From: Hufsiella arboris
GTDB lineage: Bacteria > Bacteroidota > Bacteroidia > Sphingobacteriales > Sphingobacteriaceae
Assembly (NCBI RefSeq): GCF_009834875.1
Contig: NZ_WVHT01000009.1
Location: forward strand, 62,001-126,000
Reading direction: 5' to 3'
DNA: 64,000 nt
The position numbers and the translations under genes were made by a program. Shown here in pieces: positions 23,276 to 33,631 of this stretch. The notes under the pieces are model-generated. The model saw only the letters and a program-made list of their open reading frames with translations. It did no database searches and was not told the origin of the DNA. How positions within the stretch are numbered: position 1 is the first letter of the stretch; the number at the start of each line of letters is the position of its first letter.

Positions 23276-24463
23276 ATGAGTTTAGAACAAACATGGAGAT
23301 GGTACGGACCGAATGATCCGGTGACCCTTTCCGATATAAAACAAGCAGGTGCTACGGGAATCGTAACTGCACTACACCATGTAGCAAATGGCGAAGTATG
23401 GACGGTTGAAGAAATTTTAAAAAGAAAAACACTGATTGAGCATGCCGGATTGAAATGGTCGGTAGTTGAAAGCGTGCCTGTTCATGAAGATATCAAAACG
23501 AAAAGCGGAAATTATCAGCAGCATATTGAAAATTATCAGCAAACTTTACGAAACCTTGGTTCATGTAACATAGACATTGTTTGTTATAATTTTATGCCGG
23601 TGCTCGATTGGACGAGAACCGACCTTGACTATCCAATGCCTGATGGATCAACTGCCTTGAAGTTTGACGTAGTTGCCTTTGCAGCGTTTGAATTATACCT
23701 ATTAAAACGACCCGGCGCTGAAGATGGTTATACCGACCTGATAAAACAAAAGGCTCGCAAATACCTTGACGACCTTTCGTCTGAGGAGCAAACCAAACTT
23801 GTAAAAAACATTATAGCAGGCTTACCCGGTGCGGAAGAAGGCTATACATTGGATGAGTTTTTACAAGTGCTGGCTACTTACAACAACATCGGCCCGGCCG
23901 AGTTAAAAGCAAACCTCTTTTACTTTTTACAACAGGTTATTCCGGTTGCCGAGCAGGCTGGAATATTGATGTGTATTCACCCTGACGATCCTCCATATCA
24001 TATTCTTGGTTTACCACGGGTAGTCAGTACAGAACAAGACATTCTGGACATTTACAATGCAGTGGAAAGCCGCCATAACGGATTAACATTTTGTACAGGA
24101 TCATTCGGAGTTAGACCAGACAACAACTTACCCGAAATGGTTAAACGCCTGGGCGAGCGTATACATTTCATCCATCTACGGAGCACCTTACGGGATGAAG
24201 AAGGCAATTTCCACGAAGCGGACCATCTTGCCGGCGATGTGGACATGTATGCTGTTATGAAAGCGATTATTGAAGAACAACAAAAACGCAAATTATCGGG
24301 CAGGGAAGACGTGCGCATGCCGTTCCGCCCGGATCATGGCCATAAAATGCTGGACGATCTCCATAAGAAAACCAATCCTGGCTATTCTGCAATTGGAAGG
24401 TTACGCGGCCTGGCGGAACTACGCGGACTGGAGCTGGGAATACGCCGATCATTTAATTTATAA
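23276..24463 (+). CDS. uxuA: Mannonate dehydratase
   Basis: 395 residues, full length for UxuA. Family segments are visible: [14 protein letters not shown] at the N terminus, [41 protein letters not shown], and [12 protein letters not shown] near the C terminus, with His, Cys and Asp residues for Mn or Fe binding. It converts D-mannonate to 2-keto-3-deoxygluconate in the cytoplasm. It lies 50 bases after the GH88 gene, in the same LacI-adjacent cluster. UxuB, UxaC and KDG kinase are not in the window. Confidence 0.95.
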   Translation: MSLEQTWRWYGPNDPVTLSDIKQAGATGIVTALHHVANGEVWTVEEILKRKTLIEHAGLKWSVVESVPVHEDIKTKSGNYQQHIENYQQTLRNLGSCNIDIVCYNFMPVLDWTRTDLDYPMPDGSTALKFDVVAFAAFELYLLKRPGAEDGYTDLIKQKARKYLDDLSSEEQTKLVKNIIAGLPGAEEGYTLDEFLQVLATYNNIGPAELKANLFYFLQQVIPVAEQAGILMCIHPDDPPYHILGLPRVVSTEQDILDIYNAVESRHNGLTFCTGSFGVRPDNNLPEMVKRLGERIHFIHLRSTLRDEEGNFHEADHLAGDVDMYAVMKAIIEEQQKRKLSGREDVRMPFRPDHGHKMLDDLHKKTNPGYSAIGRLRGLAELRGLELGIRRSFNL

Positions 24464-24465
24464 TC

Positions 24466-24828
24466 TCAAACAATCGTATTCTCTTCCTTTTTAACTAGTA
24501 AAACGGCATTATTTTCAAGAAGCAGGTAGCCATATTCATAACAGAAAAAGTACCTGCTTCCTTTTTGGGTTTCGTAAATGCTGGTAAAATAATTGAAATC
24601 GAAGCCCATGTTGATCATTTTCTCTTTTCCCGCTTTACTTTTCCCTTCAGGGTTAAGCTGCTCCATAATTGAGCGATTCTTCTTCAAAATCTGGTTAACA
24701 ACTTTAATCAATCTGTGATCTTCCTGTTTTAAACGATTGTTATAACTTGTCCGGCATTGATCATCGCAGAACTTTTTATCCGAACGTCCCTTTACAGGCA
24801 TTGAGCAGTCAAGACAGAGCTTTTCCAT
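24466..24828 (-). CDS. Small zinc-ribbon protein
   Basis: 120 residues from the ATG at 24828. The frame extends to 24876, but the upstream residues are atypical and the Cys-rich domain starts right after this Met. The N terminus has CLDC and CDDQC with a basic spacer, the DUF2116-like zinc ribbon seen in small Bacteroidota proteins. The rest is a helix and a hydrophobic beta segment (FFCYEYGYLLLENNAVLLV). Function unknown. Convergent with uxuA, with two bases between the stops. Confidence 0.75.
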   Translation of the reverse strand: MEKLCLDCSMPVKGRSDKKFCDDQCRTSYNNRLKQEDHRLIKVVNQILKKNRSIMEQLNPEGKSKAGKEKMINMGFDFNYFTSIYETQKGSRYFFCYEYGYLLLENNAVLLVKKEENTIV

Positions 24829-24916
24829 TAAACAAAATTTAGGTTCTATTAAGATAGGAAATTTTCGGAAAAGCAAATATGATGCTGGGTCAATAATAGC
24901 TGTTATGGCAAATGAA

Positions 24917-26230
24917 TTAAGCGATAAATTTCTTAAAATAGTCGATCAGGTACTTCCCTCCTTCTGTTAACAGCTGGCTTATGAATGGCGATGCTATGCC
25001 AATGATCGCTATCCATAGTGCAGGATTAGTGTTACTCTTTTTATCATTAATGTCGCTGATCTCTTTTTTTAAATCCTTAAAATGCACTGCATAATTTTTC
25101 AATGTCTCTTTGTTTACGGCAGGGTCGGTTTCGGCTAACAAGCTGCTTCTTAAATCGAGTGTACTTTGGTAAGTCGACTTCAAAAAATCATAGTAAACAA
25201 AACGCTTGTCGAACGGGCGTGCATGTTTGTAAAAGTTATAGATGAGTGTCTCATTTTCATTCAGATTGCCGGCAACAGCCGGATCGTCGAATCGTAATCC
25301 CATTTCCACTACCTTATCATCATTTACCAGTTCACTGTACTTCGCATTCAAAAATTGCCCGCTTTCATCAATTCGTGCTATTACATTATTAAGAGTCGCT
25401 AAATCCAGGGCGTCAATTAAATGATCGAGTATGGAAGTCTTATTTTCGAAGTGTTCCTTTTTAAGCTGCCTGGACTTCTGGATACCTATAAAATAAGGTA
25501 AAATAAAAAAGAAGACAAAGAACGCGAGCAAGACCGTAAAAATTAATGGATCGAAATTGATCCTCAGACTACCGACCGATATTTCATTTGCGGATCCCGT
25601 CCATTTTAACGTCCAAAAGAAAAAACTGATGAAAAGGGCGTTGGGTATCAACCCGGACAATTGTGCGGTAAGATATCTTGCGCGGGAATCCTCGTCGATG
25701 AAATCAGCGCTCAAAATATTAAGATTTGTAGGGATTAATAAAAGATAACTGCTCAAAATAAGAACGATTGTGCATTGCAGTGAAAACGTTCTGAACTGCT
25801 CTATATCAAGCGTATTTCTGAAAAAGTACAATCCAATCACTATCGGATATGCCAGCAGAATTATAATTGAAATACCCTGGGTGAATAAATTGAACAGCGG
25901 ATTTTTAACACCAAAATTGTATCCGGCCCAACCGCCAACACTTTTATATGGCACCTTCGGGCTTCCTAAAAGGCTCCAGATTATAAACGACAGAAATAAA
26001 CCAATATTAGAAAATGCGATACTCGCTATGATCATGTAGGAGTTAAAGAATCGTCCGACAGTAAATATTAATGCGAACAAAAACAGATTCGGAATAATGA
26101 CAAGCAGCTCATTTTGAATAAACCGGTCTTTGTTCGATCCGGATACATACTTCATTAGTAACACGTAAGATATCCCAAGATATAAGACGTAAATAACCAG
26201 GAAGGCAATAAAAATGAGAATCCGAATCAT
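24917..26230 (-). CDS. Polytopic membrane protein of unknown function
   Basis: 437 residues. About seven or eight hydrophobic segments fill residues 1-250, a soluble helical region follows (about 260-390), and one last membrane helix lies near the C terminus (ALWIAIIGIASPFISQLL). I recognise no family. Monocistronic by position, with over 300 bases upstream free of genes. Confidence 0.75.
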   Translation of the reverse strand: MIRILIFIAFLVIYVLYLGISYVLLMKYVSGSNKDRFIQNELLVIIPNLFLFALIFTVGRFFNSYMIIASIAFSNIGLFLSFIIWSLLGSPKVPYKSVGGWAGYNFGVKNPLFNLFTQGISIIILLAYPIVIGLYFFRNTLDIEQFRTFSLQCTIVLILSSYLLLIPTNLNILSADFIDEDSRARYLTAQLSGLIPNALFISFFFWTLKWTGSANEISVGSLRINFDPLIFTVLLAFFVFFFILPYFIGIQKSRQLKKEHFENKTSILDHLIDALDLATLNNVIARIDESGQFLNAKYSELVNDDKVVEMGLRFDDPAVAGNLNENETLIYNFYKHARPFDKRFVYYDFLKSTYQSTLDLRSSLLAETDPAVNKETLKNYAVHFKDLKKEISDINDKKSNTNPALWIAIIGIASPFISQLLTEGGKYLIDYFKKFIA

Positions 26231-26533
26231 TTCAATATTGATTTACAAAACTTGATGAACTTCAAATTAGGATTACAATACAGAAAGATGCTAAGGAATT
26301 GGCTGCTTTAATTTACATAATATTTTCATAACGAAACAAAAAGACATTTGATCAACATTTTATAACCGTTGATAATCAACATGTTAACTATCACTATCCG
26401 TTTATAAACGTTTAAAAACGGATCTACCTGTTTATTATACGACTAAGCTTCTGCCACCATCTCATCTTTGTTCTGTCGGTAGCCGGAGAATGGCTGCTGG
26501 TCGTTAATCACTCAAAACTTAAAATTTTTAAAA
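26231..26533. other. Divergent intergenic region upstream of ssb
   Basis: 303 A+T-rich bases between divergent genes. An inverted repeat ATCCGTTT (26396-26403) and AAACGGAT (26416-26423) lies about 110 bases before the ssb start and may be an operator. Nothing else assigned. Confidence 0.4.
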
Positions 26534-26893
26534 ATGGAAACTCAAACAAACAACAGCGTACGTTTAACAGGCTTTATCGGAAAAGATCCTGAGGTAAAAG
26601 AAATCGGCAAATCACAATTAGTTCGATTCTCGATGGCAACAAATCATTCGTATAAAAATTTAAAAGGCGAATGGATGAAGGATACACATTGGCACAACAT
26701 TGTTATATGGAATAAAATCGACGCTATTGATCACAAACGCTTATCCAAAGGAACCGAGGTAAGTATAGAGGGGCGTTTAGTAAGCAGAAGTTATACAGAT
26801 AAGAAAGGTAATAAGCATTATCTGACAGAAATAGTAGTCAATGAAATTTCTGTATTGGAGAAAAACAGGAAGGATACAGCACAGGTTGCTTAA
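26534..26893 (+). CDS. ssb: Single-stranded DNA-binding protein
   Basis: 119 residues, one OB fold: VRLTGFIGKDPEVKEIGKSQ, VRFSMATNH, WHNIVIWNK, GTEVSIEGRLVSRSYTDKKG. The acidic C-terminal tail that recruits partner proteins in housekeeping SSB is missing (it ends KDTAQVA), as in short secondary SSBs of Bacteroidota. It may serve natural transformation or recombination rather than the main fork. No neighbour clarifies this. Confidence 0.9.
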   Translation: METQTNNSVRLTGFIGKDPEVKEIGKSQLVRFSMATNHSYKNLKGEWMKDTHWHNIVIWNKIDAIDHKRLSKGTEVSIEGRLVSRSYTDKKGNKHYLTEIVVNEISVLEKNRKDTAQVA

Positions 26894-26906
26894 TAATCTT
26901 TAGAAC

Positions 26907-26945
26907 ATCAAATCTGCCGCTTCATAACCACGCGGCAGATTTGAT
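26907..26945. terminator. Bidirectional hairpin between ssb and the SDR gene
   Basis: ATCAAATCTGCCG (26907-26919) pairs perfectly with CGGCAGATTTGAT (26933-26945), and an extra C-G pair closes an 11-base loop. It lies between convergent stop codons, so it can end both transcripts. A clear T tract is lacking. Confidence 0.65.
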
Positions 26946-26947
26946 AG

Positions 26948-27652
26948 TTATGGTGTTGTAACTGCCACAGGCAATATTTTTCCATTGAAAAACTTGCCGC
27001 CGGTTTTTGCAAAATCAGCGATGTACTTACCCATTTCAAACGCCATAATAGGTGATTCATAGTCCGGGAAAGCTTGCTCAAGCATTTCTGTTTGTGCAGA
27101 CCCTAGCGCTAAGCAGTTAACCTTAATATTCTGATCAGACAACTCCATAGCTAAACATTCGGTTAATGTATGTAAAGCAGCCTTACTGGCTGAATAGGCG
27201 GCCAAGCCAGGAAATTTGATACTCCCGGTAAACCCGCCCATGCTTCCAATGTTAACTATATGACCGCCGGAATTGATGAGAGGAAGCAATTGTTGAATCA
27301 TCTTAACATGCCCTAACAAATTGCTTTGCAGCATTTCGGCAAAATCCAAAGCGGATGTGTCGATAAACGGTTTATTGATCAACTGCCCGGCGTTATTGAT
27401 CAGGACATCCACCTTCCCAAGAAATTGTTTAATAAAAGGGATTAAGCCGTCGTTATAATCATCATGAACAATGTCGAACTTTGCCGGATATAGGCTGCAA
27501 TCAGGATTAAGACTTCGTGCGATTTCTGAAAGTCGCTGTAATTTATCCTCCGAACGAGCCAAAGCTACTACTTGATTGCTGCTATCTAAAATGAGTTCTA
27601 ACACTGCTTCAAATCCTACTCCACTACTTGCTCCGGTAATTACAAAATTCAT
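26948..27652 (-). CDS. Short-chain dehydrogenase/reductase
   Basis: 234 residues from the ATG at 27652 (MNFVITGASSG). The frame extends to 27697, but only this start gives the normal SDR N terminus. NAD(P) motif TGASSGVGFE, LINNAGQ, and catalytic Ser with YSASK (AAYSASKAAL) are present. Classical SDR fold and length, so cytoplasmic oxidoreductase. The substrate cannot be told from sequence. Confidence 0.9.
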   Translation of the reverse strand: MNFVITGASSGVGFEAVLELILDSSNQVVALARSEDKLQRLSEIARSLNPDCSLYPAKFDIVHDDYNDGLIPFIKQFLGKVDVLINNAGQLINKPFIDTSALDFAEMLQSNLLGHVKMIQQLLPLINSGGHIVNIGSMGGFTGSIKFPGLAAYSASKAALHTLTECLAMELSDQNIKVNCLALGSAQTEMLEQAFPDYESPIMAFEMGKYIADFAKTGGKFFNGKILPVAVTTP

Positions 27653-27789
27653 TTTTATATATGTTATGGTTAAAAATTGGTTAACAAATTTGTTCAAAAC
27701 GTGTTGTTGTGTTGTTCAATCAAATTTTGACTTAATTATGTAGCATTACAAACCTTCAACTTCTAATTTTGCACTCTGAAATAAAAGTT

Positions 27790-28743
27790 ATGAAAAGGAT
27801 TTTAGTTACAGGTGGGGCAGGTTTTATTGGCAGTAACCTTACAGCTAAACTGCTCAAAAGCGGCCGTTATCATGTAACCTCTATAGATAACTTTGATCCT
27901 TTCTATTCAAGAACGCAAAAGGAACGCAATATAGCGCCCTTTCATCAGAATTTTCAGTTTATTCAAGGGGACATCAGGAATTCGAGTGATCTTGAAAAAG
28001 TTGGCGCTATTGATGCAATAGTTCACTTAGCAGCGAAAGCCGGAGTGCGGCCAAGTATTAAAGACCCTGTTTTATATAACGACGTTAATGTTGCCGGTAC
28101 TCAAAATCTGCTAGAATTTGCAAAAAGACGTGAAATCAAACAATTTGTTTTTGCTTCGTCAAGTAGTGTTTATGGCGTTAATCCAAACGTTCCATGGGAT
28201 GAAGAAGAAAAGCTTTTTCCGATAAGTCCTTACGCTTCGTCAAAACTATCAGCCGAAATGCTTGGACACGTATACAGTCACCTCTATGGAATTCGCTTTC
28301 TGGCCTTAAGGTTTTTTACAGTTTACGGCCCTGGTCAGCGTCCGGATTTAGCGATCCACAAATTCTTTAAATCGATTGAGAATAATTTGCCGATACCTGT
28401 TTTTGGCGACGGTTCTACAAGCCGTGATTATACGTTTGTTGACGATACCGTGAAGGGAATTGAAGCCGCGATTAATTATCAGGAAAGTGATTTTGAAATC
28501 ATCAATCTCGGCAACCACAATACTGTTACATTATCGACACTAATTGACGAGATCGAAAATACCTGCGGCAAAAAAGCCATTATCGATCGCCGGCCAGAAC
28601 AACCAGGCGACGTACCGCAAACTTTTGCCGACATTTCTAAAGCTGAAAAATTACTAGGATATAAACCGCAAACTGATCTTAAAACAGGTTTAAAAAAGTT
28701 CTATCAATGGTACCAGGACAACCGGGCTTATGTTTTTACTTAG
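27790..28743 (+). CDS. NAD-dependent sugar-nucleotide epimerase, UDP-glucuronate 4-epimerase-like
   Basis: 317 residues from the ATG at 27790 (MKRILVTGGAGFIGSN). Extended SDR with GGAGFIG, the DNFDPFYS segment typical of UDP-glucuronate 4-epimerases, FASSSSVYG and YASSK. It probably interconverts UDP-glucuronate and UDP-galacturonate for polysaccharide synthesis. Its end overlaps the convergent CHU_C gene by 8 bases. The glycosyltransferase block downstream fits a surface-glycan role. Confidence 0.88.
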   Translation: MKRILVTGGAGFIGSNLTAKLLKSGRYHVTSIDNFDPFYSRTQKERNIAPFHQNFQFIQGDIRNSSDLEKVGAIDAIVHLAAKAGVRPSIKDPVLYNDVNVAGTQNLLEFAKRREIKQFVFASSSSVYGVNPNVPWDEEEKLFPISPYASSKLSAEMLGHVYSHLYGIRFLALRFFTVYGPGQRPDLAIHKFFKSIENNLPIPVFGDGSTSRDYTFVDDTVKGIEAAINYQESDFEIINLGNHNTVTLSTLIDEIENTCGKKAIIDRRPEQPGDVPQTFADISKAEKLLGYKPQTDLKTGLKKFYQWYQDNRAYVFT

Positions 28744-30190
28744 CGACAAACAACCAGCCTGAAAATTTAGCATCGCCATTTCCCGGATCAATAACATACA
28801 TGTAGCTTCCAGTTTCAATTGGCTTGCCATTATAATTACCGTCCCAGGGATGCTCATAACCCTTACTTTTAAATATAGCCTGACCGTAGCGGTTAAAAAC
28901 CACAACCGAGCAGTTCAGATAAGTATTTAAGCCGGCTACTTCCCATTTGTCATTGATTCCATCACCATTAGGCGTAAAGGTATTTGGTACAACCAGCTTT
29001 TTATTTACATGGATATGAACCTGGTCTTCCGCGTAAGTATTGCACCCGTCTGTTGACTCTGCAATCAATGTATAAGTAATATCCTCCAAAGGTGTACAGA
29101 TAGTTTTGCCGTTCACATCGGCCAGATATTGCTGCGGTTCCCAATGCATATTGTAAGATGTTGCGCCGGAAACTTTACTCTCGAGTTCAAAAGATGTTCC
29201 CTGAAAAACCGTACGATCCTTACCTGCATCAGCTTTAATCATTAGGCTTACCGGAACTACAACTGAATCCGAGTAAACCCTGCATGACGCCGAATTAGCG
29301 CCATGCTGGGTAACAGCCAACCTGTATTTATACTCCTGGCCTGCTATGCCGGTTATTTTAGCTTCTTCACTAATACCTGTGAATCCGGGTATGTCTTTCC
29401 AGGCACCATTTTCAAAATTCTGCCACTGATACATCGGATCAACGAATCCTGGCGATAGCGTCGCACTCAGTTGTACTGTTTTGGTTTGCCCTTCACAAGC
29501 AACAAGGTTTGGATCGTTTGCAGCAGAGTTTACGTTGATTTCCGGCGACCATGGCCTGAACACAATATCATCCACAGCAATATCATTTCCAATCCCCCCG
29601 GGCGCGTTATTTGTTATTACTAAAACCAGGTTGGAGACATTTGCAGGCGTACTGAAAACAAATCCGTATTGCTTCCACTGAGGCGTCGCGGTAACAGGGA
29701 TGTTGCCAGAATCCTGCGAACGAAGAATATTACCCTCCGTATCCTGAATACTGAAGGTGATATTCGGCTCGATAGTGTTCATCGTTGTTATCAGGTTGAG
29801 ACACCATGCAGTAAAGGAATAGGTAGTGTTTGGGCAAAGCGCGGCAACCGTTTCCTTATAAAAAATCCCTGGACTATATGATGCGTTTACAATAAGCATC
29901 CGCCCATTCGGATCGCCGGTATGGTCTCTATTTAAGGTATGCCAGCTACTTCCAAAACAATTATAGGTAGACGGCGCAATGGTATAATGTCCGTCATTTG
30001 GACAATCAGCATTGTCGAAGGTATACCCGGACAGGTTGGCAAAAGGCTGACCGAAACCAGGTCCTGCACCAAAGGTTATATTGATCACCGGATCGCCGTA
30101 GCTGCCCTGAAGTTGTGCAAACAACGGTTTCGGTTCCAGCAATTTAAGTGCTATTAGCGTGATTAAGCCGATTCTAAAAAGCGCTTTCAT
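28736..30190 (-). CDS. Secreted protein with gliding-motility C-terminal domain (T9SS type B)
   Basis: 484 residues. A signal peptide (about 1-25, ending LFAQ) is followed by a carbohydrate-binding-like beta domain (residues 40-215, ending DIAVDDIVF), an immunoglobulin/PKD-like region, and a C-terminal CHU_C domain (VPNTFTPNGDGINDKWEV, VVVFNRYGQAIF, WDGNYNGKPIETGSY). The last domain is the type IX secretion signal of type B. It should be surface-exposed or released. It is four bases from overlap with the flippase-like gene, so may be transcribed with the glycolipid block. Confidence 0.92.
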   Translation of the reverse strand: MKALFRIGLITLIALKLLEPKPLFAQLQGSYGDPVINITFGAGPGFGQPFANLSGYTFDNADCPNDGHYTIAPSTYNCFGSSWHTLNRDHTGDPNGRMLIVNASYSPGIFYKETVAALCPNTTYSFTAWCLNLITTMNTIEPNITFSIQDTEGNILRSQDSGNIPVTATPQWKQYGFVFSTPANVSNLVLVITNNAPGGIGNDIAVDDIVFRPWSPEINVNSAANDPNLVACEGQTKTVQLSATLSPGFVDPMYQWQNFENGAWKDIPGFTGISEEAKITGIAGQEYKYRLAVTQHGANSASCRVYSDSVVVPVSLMIKADAGKDRTVFQGTSFELESKVSGATSYNMHWEPQQYLADVNGKTICTPLEDITYTLIAESTDGCNTYAEDQVHIHVNKKLVVPNTFTPNGDGINDKWEVAGLNTYLNCSVVVFNRYGQAIFKSKGYEHPWDGNYNGKPIETGSYMYVIDPGNGDAKFSGWLFVAK

Positions 30191-31113
30191 CGCCCGACCG
30201 CTGCTTCATCTGCTTTTTCCTCGAAGTCATGAGCTTCCTTTGAAGAAGGCGCTGCTTCGAACTCCCTGGAAAAATACACAAACCAAACTCCACTTAAAGC
30301 AGCAAGTGTTGACAACAGGAAAAACGCCACCGAAAGAAAGACGGCCAAATTCTGATCCATGCCGAAATAAGTTGAGGCATGGGTCATAACATACTCCCGC
30401 GCTCCCACTCCGGCAAAACTTACAGGCACATTAGCAGCCAGAGTTGACAATAAAAAGCTGAACAGGTAAGGAGAAAATTTACCATCAAAATTTTGCGACA
30501 ACAAAATCATGATAACAACAAGTACCTGCAATGATTGAACCAGCGCGGCTTTAGCGTGTACGGTAAAAAACTTTTTTGAATAATCCGGAAAAAAGCGTCT
30601 CATTAACAGGTAATACACCAATGTACCAGCAACTAAAGCGATGAAAGGCCAGGTTTTTGGAATATCAATTTTGGGAATAAAAATAATCAGCGAAACGGCT
30701 ATCATTCCAATTGCCCAAAGGCCGCTCATCCGGTCAAAAAGCATTGCCAGGAAAATTCGTTTGGTGGGCAGCTTAAATTTTTTCCGTAAAATATAAATTT
30801 TGTAGCCGTCGCCACCAACACCACCGGGAAGTGTGATATTGTAAAACATTCCAAGCAGGTAAAGCCGGAAATTAAATCCGAATTTCAAATCCAAACCGAT
30901 TGCCTTCAGAAGACTTAAGCTTCGCCAGGAAGAAACAATTTGAGATAAATAGTAGATCGCAAAGGCGAGAAAAATATAACCGAGATTACTTTTAAGGAAT
31001 AATTCCTTAACTACTTTAAAGTCGATTTTAAGCGACACCAGGTAAAGCAGGGCCGCGGTAAAACCAATTTTAAGGACAACTTTAAGAATGCCCCACAGTT
31101 TCTGCTTGTCCAT
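30187..31113 (-). CDS. Flippase-like integral membrane protein (UPF0104/LPG-synthase TM family)
   Basis: 308 residues with about eight membrane segments. Family marks include LLGMFYNITLPGGVGGDGYKIYIL, LFDRMSGLWA and NVPVSFAGVGAREY. Members are linked to lipid flipping or to aminoacyl-phospholipid synthesis. It overlaps the GT2 gene by 32 bases, and together with the GT39 gene suggests a polyprenyl-phosphate-sugar pathway for glycolipid or lipid A decoration. Confidence 0.88.
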   Translation of the reverse strand: MDKQKLWGILKVVLKIGFTAALLYLVSLKIDFKVVKELFLKSNLGYIFLAFAIYYLSQIVSSWRSLSLLKAIGLDLKFGFNFRLYLLGMFYNITLPGGVGGDGYKIYILRKKFKLPTKRIFLAMLFDRMSGLWAIGMIAVSLIIFIPKIDIPKTWPFIALVAGTLVYYLLMRRFFPDYSKKFFTVHAKAALVQSLQVLVVIMILLSQNFDGKFSPYLFSFLLSTLAANVPVSFAGVGAREYVMTHASTYFGMDQNLAVFLSVAFFLLSTLAALSGVWFVYFSREFEAAPSSKEAHDFEEKADEAAVGR

Positions 31114-32038
31114 TAAAAATTCGTCTTACCTGATAAGTTTTGCGGTTAGTTCCCTCGAAATATGTTCTTACGTTAATTTCGGCGATGATCCCAATCGTAA
31201 TAAGCTGAATCCCACCGAGGAGAAATATTAATCCAAGAATCAATAATGGCTTTCCGCCGATATCATGTCCCAATATCTTTAATATCAGCAAATACGCATT
31301 GATCAGGATCCCTAATGCCAGGGATATAAAGCCCATGGTACCAAAAAGGTGCATCGGTTTCTGAATGTATTTACGAAAGAAGACCATGGTGATCAAATCA
31401 GCCATTACTTTGAAAGTGCGGTTCAAACCATATTTTGAATGGCCAAATTGCCGGGCGTGGTGCTTCACATCAACCTGGGTGATATTGGCTCCCTGCAACT
31501 TAGCAAGTACTGGAATAAAACGATGCATTTCTCCATAAATTCCGAGGTCTTCGGCGATTTCGCGCTTGAAAATCTTCAACGTACAGCCATAGTCTTTTAT
31601 ATAAACCCCGGTCATCCGGCGAATTATTGAATTGGCTATTTTAGAAGGAATTTTACGTAAAAACATTCCATCCTTGCGGTTAGCACGGTTTCCGGCAACA
31701 ACATCCCAGTCTTCATCTTTAAGCTTTTGAAGCATAAAAGGAATGTCGGAAGGATCATTTTGGAGATCGCCGTCAAGCAACGCAATATATTCACCTTCGG
31801 CATGGTCGATGCCGGCAGTCATAGCGGTACTTTGTCCGTAATTTTTGCGTAGTTCAACAAGTTTTATATGCTCGTCGGCATTAGCTTTGATTTCATTTTG
31901 TGTTCCGTCATTTGATCCGTCATCAACAAAGATCACTTCGTAATCGATACCTGTCAGAGCCTGACGAATTGCAGCGACAAGCGGACTAATATTTTCCCGC
32001 TCGTTCAACACAGTTATTACAACAGAAAGTTCCCTCAT
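31082..32038 (-). CDS. GT2 glycosyltransferase with C-terminal membrane helices (ArnC/DPM-like)
   Basis: 318 residues. The GT-A domain has VITVLNERENI, FVDDGSNDGT and the catalytic-metal motif ALLDGDLQNDP, and DVVAGNRANRKDG. Two membrane helices lie at about residues 230-290. This is the polyprenyl-phosphate glycosyltransferase type, which loads a sugar on undecaprenyl phosphate at the inner leaflet. Its start overlaps the end of the GT39 gene by 4 bases. Confidence 0.93.
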   Translation of the reverse strand: MRELSVVITVLNERENISPLVAAIRQALTGIDYEVIFVDDGSNDGTQNEIKANADEHIKLVELRKNYGQSTAMTAGIDHAEGEYIALLDGDLQNDPSDIPFMLQKLKDEDWDVVAGNRANRKDGMFLRKIPSKIANSIIRRMTGVYIKDYGCTLKIFKREIAEDLGIYGEMHRFIPVLAKLQGANITQVDVKHHARQFGHSKYGLNRTFKVMADLITMVFFRKYIQKPMHLFGTMGFISLALGILINAYLLILKILGHDIGGKPLLILGLIFLLGGIQLITIGIIAEINVRTYFEGTNRKTYQVRRIFNGQAETVGHS

Positions 32039-33627
32039 TTCACAAAAAATAATTTCAAGCCGTCTTCATATTCCTTAACCAGGGCGGCCGAAGGGTTTTC
32101 TAAATTTTTGTCAAAGGTAAGATAATAACCGCTCATGTTATCCTGATCAACGATTTTAAGCATTTGCATTCTGCTTCGTTCGATATAAAAAATCAAGCGG
32201 TCATAAAAAGGAATATCTTCAACATGGGGATGATAACTATAGAAATAAAAAGGCTTCCCTTTGGAAATTGCTCCCATTTCGATAGCGATTGCACGATATT
32301 TTTTCGCGTCCTGGTTCCGTTCGGGAATGACAAAAAAACTGAATCCCAGCCTAAGTATCACAAGAAAGGCGAAAAAAAGAACGATCTTTTGGGAAGGAAT
32401 CTGCCAGATCAGTAAACACAAAGCCGCCATTAAAAGAAAAACAATGCAAGCTTTTAAAACTAAATAATCAACGTTTTGCGGCGTCTCCAGCATTAAGATT
32501 ATTGGCAGAATAATAGTCACAATCGAGCACGCTGTAGCTACGAAATAAAACAGAATAGTATTAAATCGTGGCAAACGACCCTGAAATGTAACATAGGCAT
32601 CGCTTATCACAACAAAAATTAGTGGATAAAGCATTAGCAAATACCGAGGCCTTGTCATCGGCGAAAGCCAGTAAATCCAGATATTAGCTAAAAGCAGAAT
32701 CACAACGAATTTTAAAAATGGAGTTTCAAAAAGCCGCTTTATAAATTCCCTGTTAAAGCAATAGACTATCAATAAGGTTACCGGCAACAAATGGACGAGG
32801 TGCTCAAACGGAAATTTAAGCACATACATTACGTTATTCCAAAAGCTAAATTTAGTGGCTGTTCTCTGGCTGCTTTGGTGCCACATGGTATCCAGGTATC
32901 CAACAACATTAGGATTGTGCAGCCAGTAATTGTAAAAATACCCTCCGACAATTAGTACGAAAACAGATCCTCCGATAATATGCTGCCAGCTAAATAGCTT
33001 TTTAAAATTTCCGGTATAAGTCGTGAGGGCAATCAGCGACAATCCCTGGAAAACAACGGAAGGCAGTCCCTTTGATAAGAAAGTTATGGCAGTTATCAGG
33101 TAGGTAAAAAAAAATAGCTTAAACCATTCATTCCGCTGCGAAAAATAAAACATCAGCATAAATGAAATATAAGTTAGCCATGAATAAAAGATATCAATAT
33201 GCCCGAGCATTGAATCGTAGAAAAGCATGCGGCCGTTAACAAGAAAAAATATTCCGGCAAGTAATGCTGTAGTGTTATTCTTTAAAAAATGAGCTGTTGA
33301 GTAGTAAATAGTAACCGCGAATAAGAACATCGGAACTACGGCAGGAAGTCGTGTAACGAACTCCGAAAAACTGCCTGTAAGTAAATACAAACTCGCTAAT
33401 ATCCAGTTATAAACCGGCGGCTTGTTATAATAGTATTCACCGCCTACCGTTGGAACTGAAAATCTTTTTGAAAGTATCATTTCCAGCGCTACGTTCGCTC
33501 GCGTAGGCTCGTCGGCAAATAAAGGCTGCAATCCAAGATTATAAAAGAATGCCGGCAGGGCAAGGATAATGAGTAAAAAGAAAGTTCTATCAGGGTTTTC
33601 CGCGATAAATTTTTCTATCTTCTTCAT
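32035..33627 (-). CDS. GT39-family (ArnT-like) membrane glycosyltransferase
   Basis: 530 residues, about 11-12 membrane segments. The first periplasmic loop carries ADEPTRANVALEM, with the acidic residues of GT-C enzymes, and YYYNKPPVYNW, both typical of the ArnT/PMT-like group. It would transfer sugar from a polyprenyl phosphate donor, plausibly made by the GT2 neighbour, to a lipid or protein in the periplasm. The acceptor is unknown. Confidence 0.9.
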   Translation of the reverse strand: MKKIEKFIAENPDRTFFLLIILALPAFFYNLGLQPLFADEPTRANVALEMILSKRFSVPTVGGEYYYNKPPVYNWILASLYLLTGSFSEFVTRLPAVVPMFLFAVTIYYSTAHFLKNNTTALLAGIFFLVNGRMLFYDSMLGHIDIFYSWLTYISFMLMFYFSQRNEWFKLFFFTYLITAITFLSKGLPSVVFQGLSLIALTTYTGNFKKLFSWQHIIGGSVFVLIVGGYFYNYWLHNPNVVGYLDTMWHQSSQRTATKFSFWNNVMYVLKFPFEHLVHLLPVTLLIVYCFNREFIKRLFETPFLKFVVILLLANIWIYWLSPMTRPRYLLMLYPLIFVVISDAYVTFQGRLPRFNTILFYFVATACSIVTIILPIILMLETPQNVDYLVLKACIVFLLMAALCLLIWQIPSQKIVLFFAFLVILRLGFSFFVIPERNQDAKKYRAIAIEMGAISKGKPFYFYSYHPHVEDIPFYDRLIFYIERSRMQMLKIVDQDNMSGYYLTFDKNLENPSAALVKEYEDGLKLFFVK

Positions 33628-33631
33628 TTGG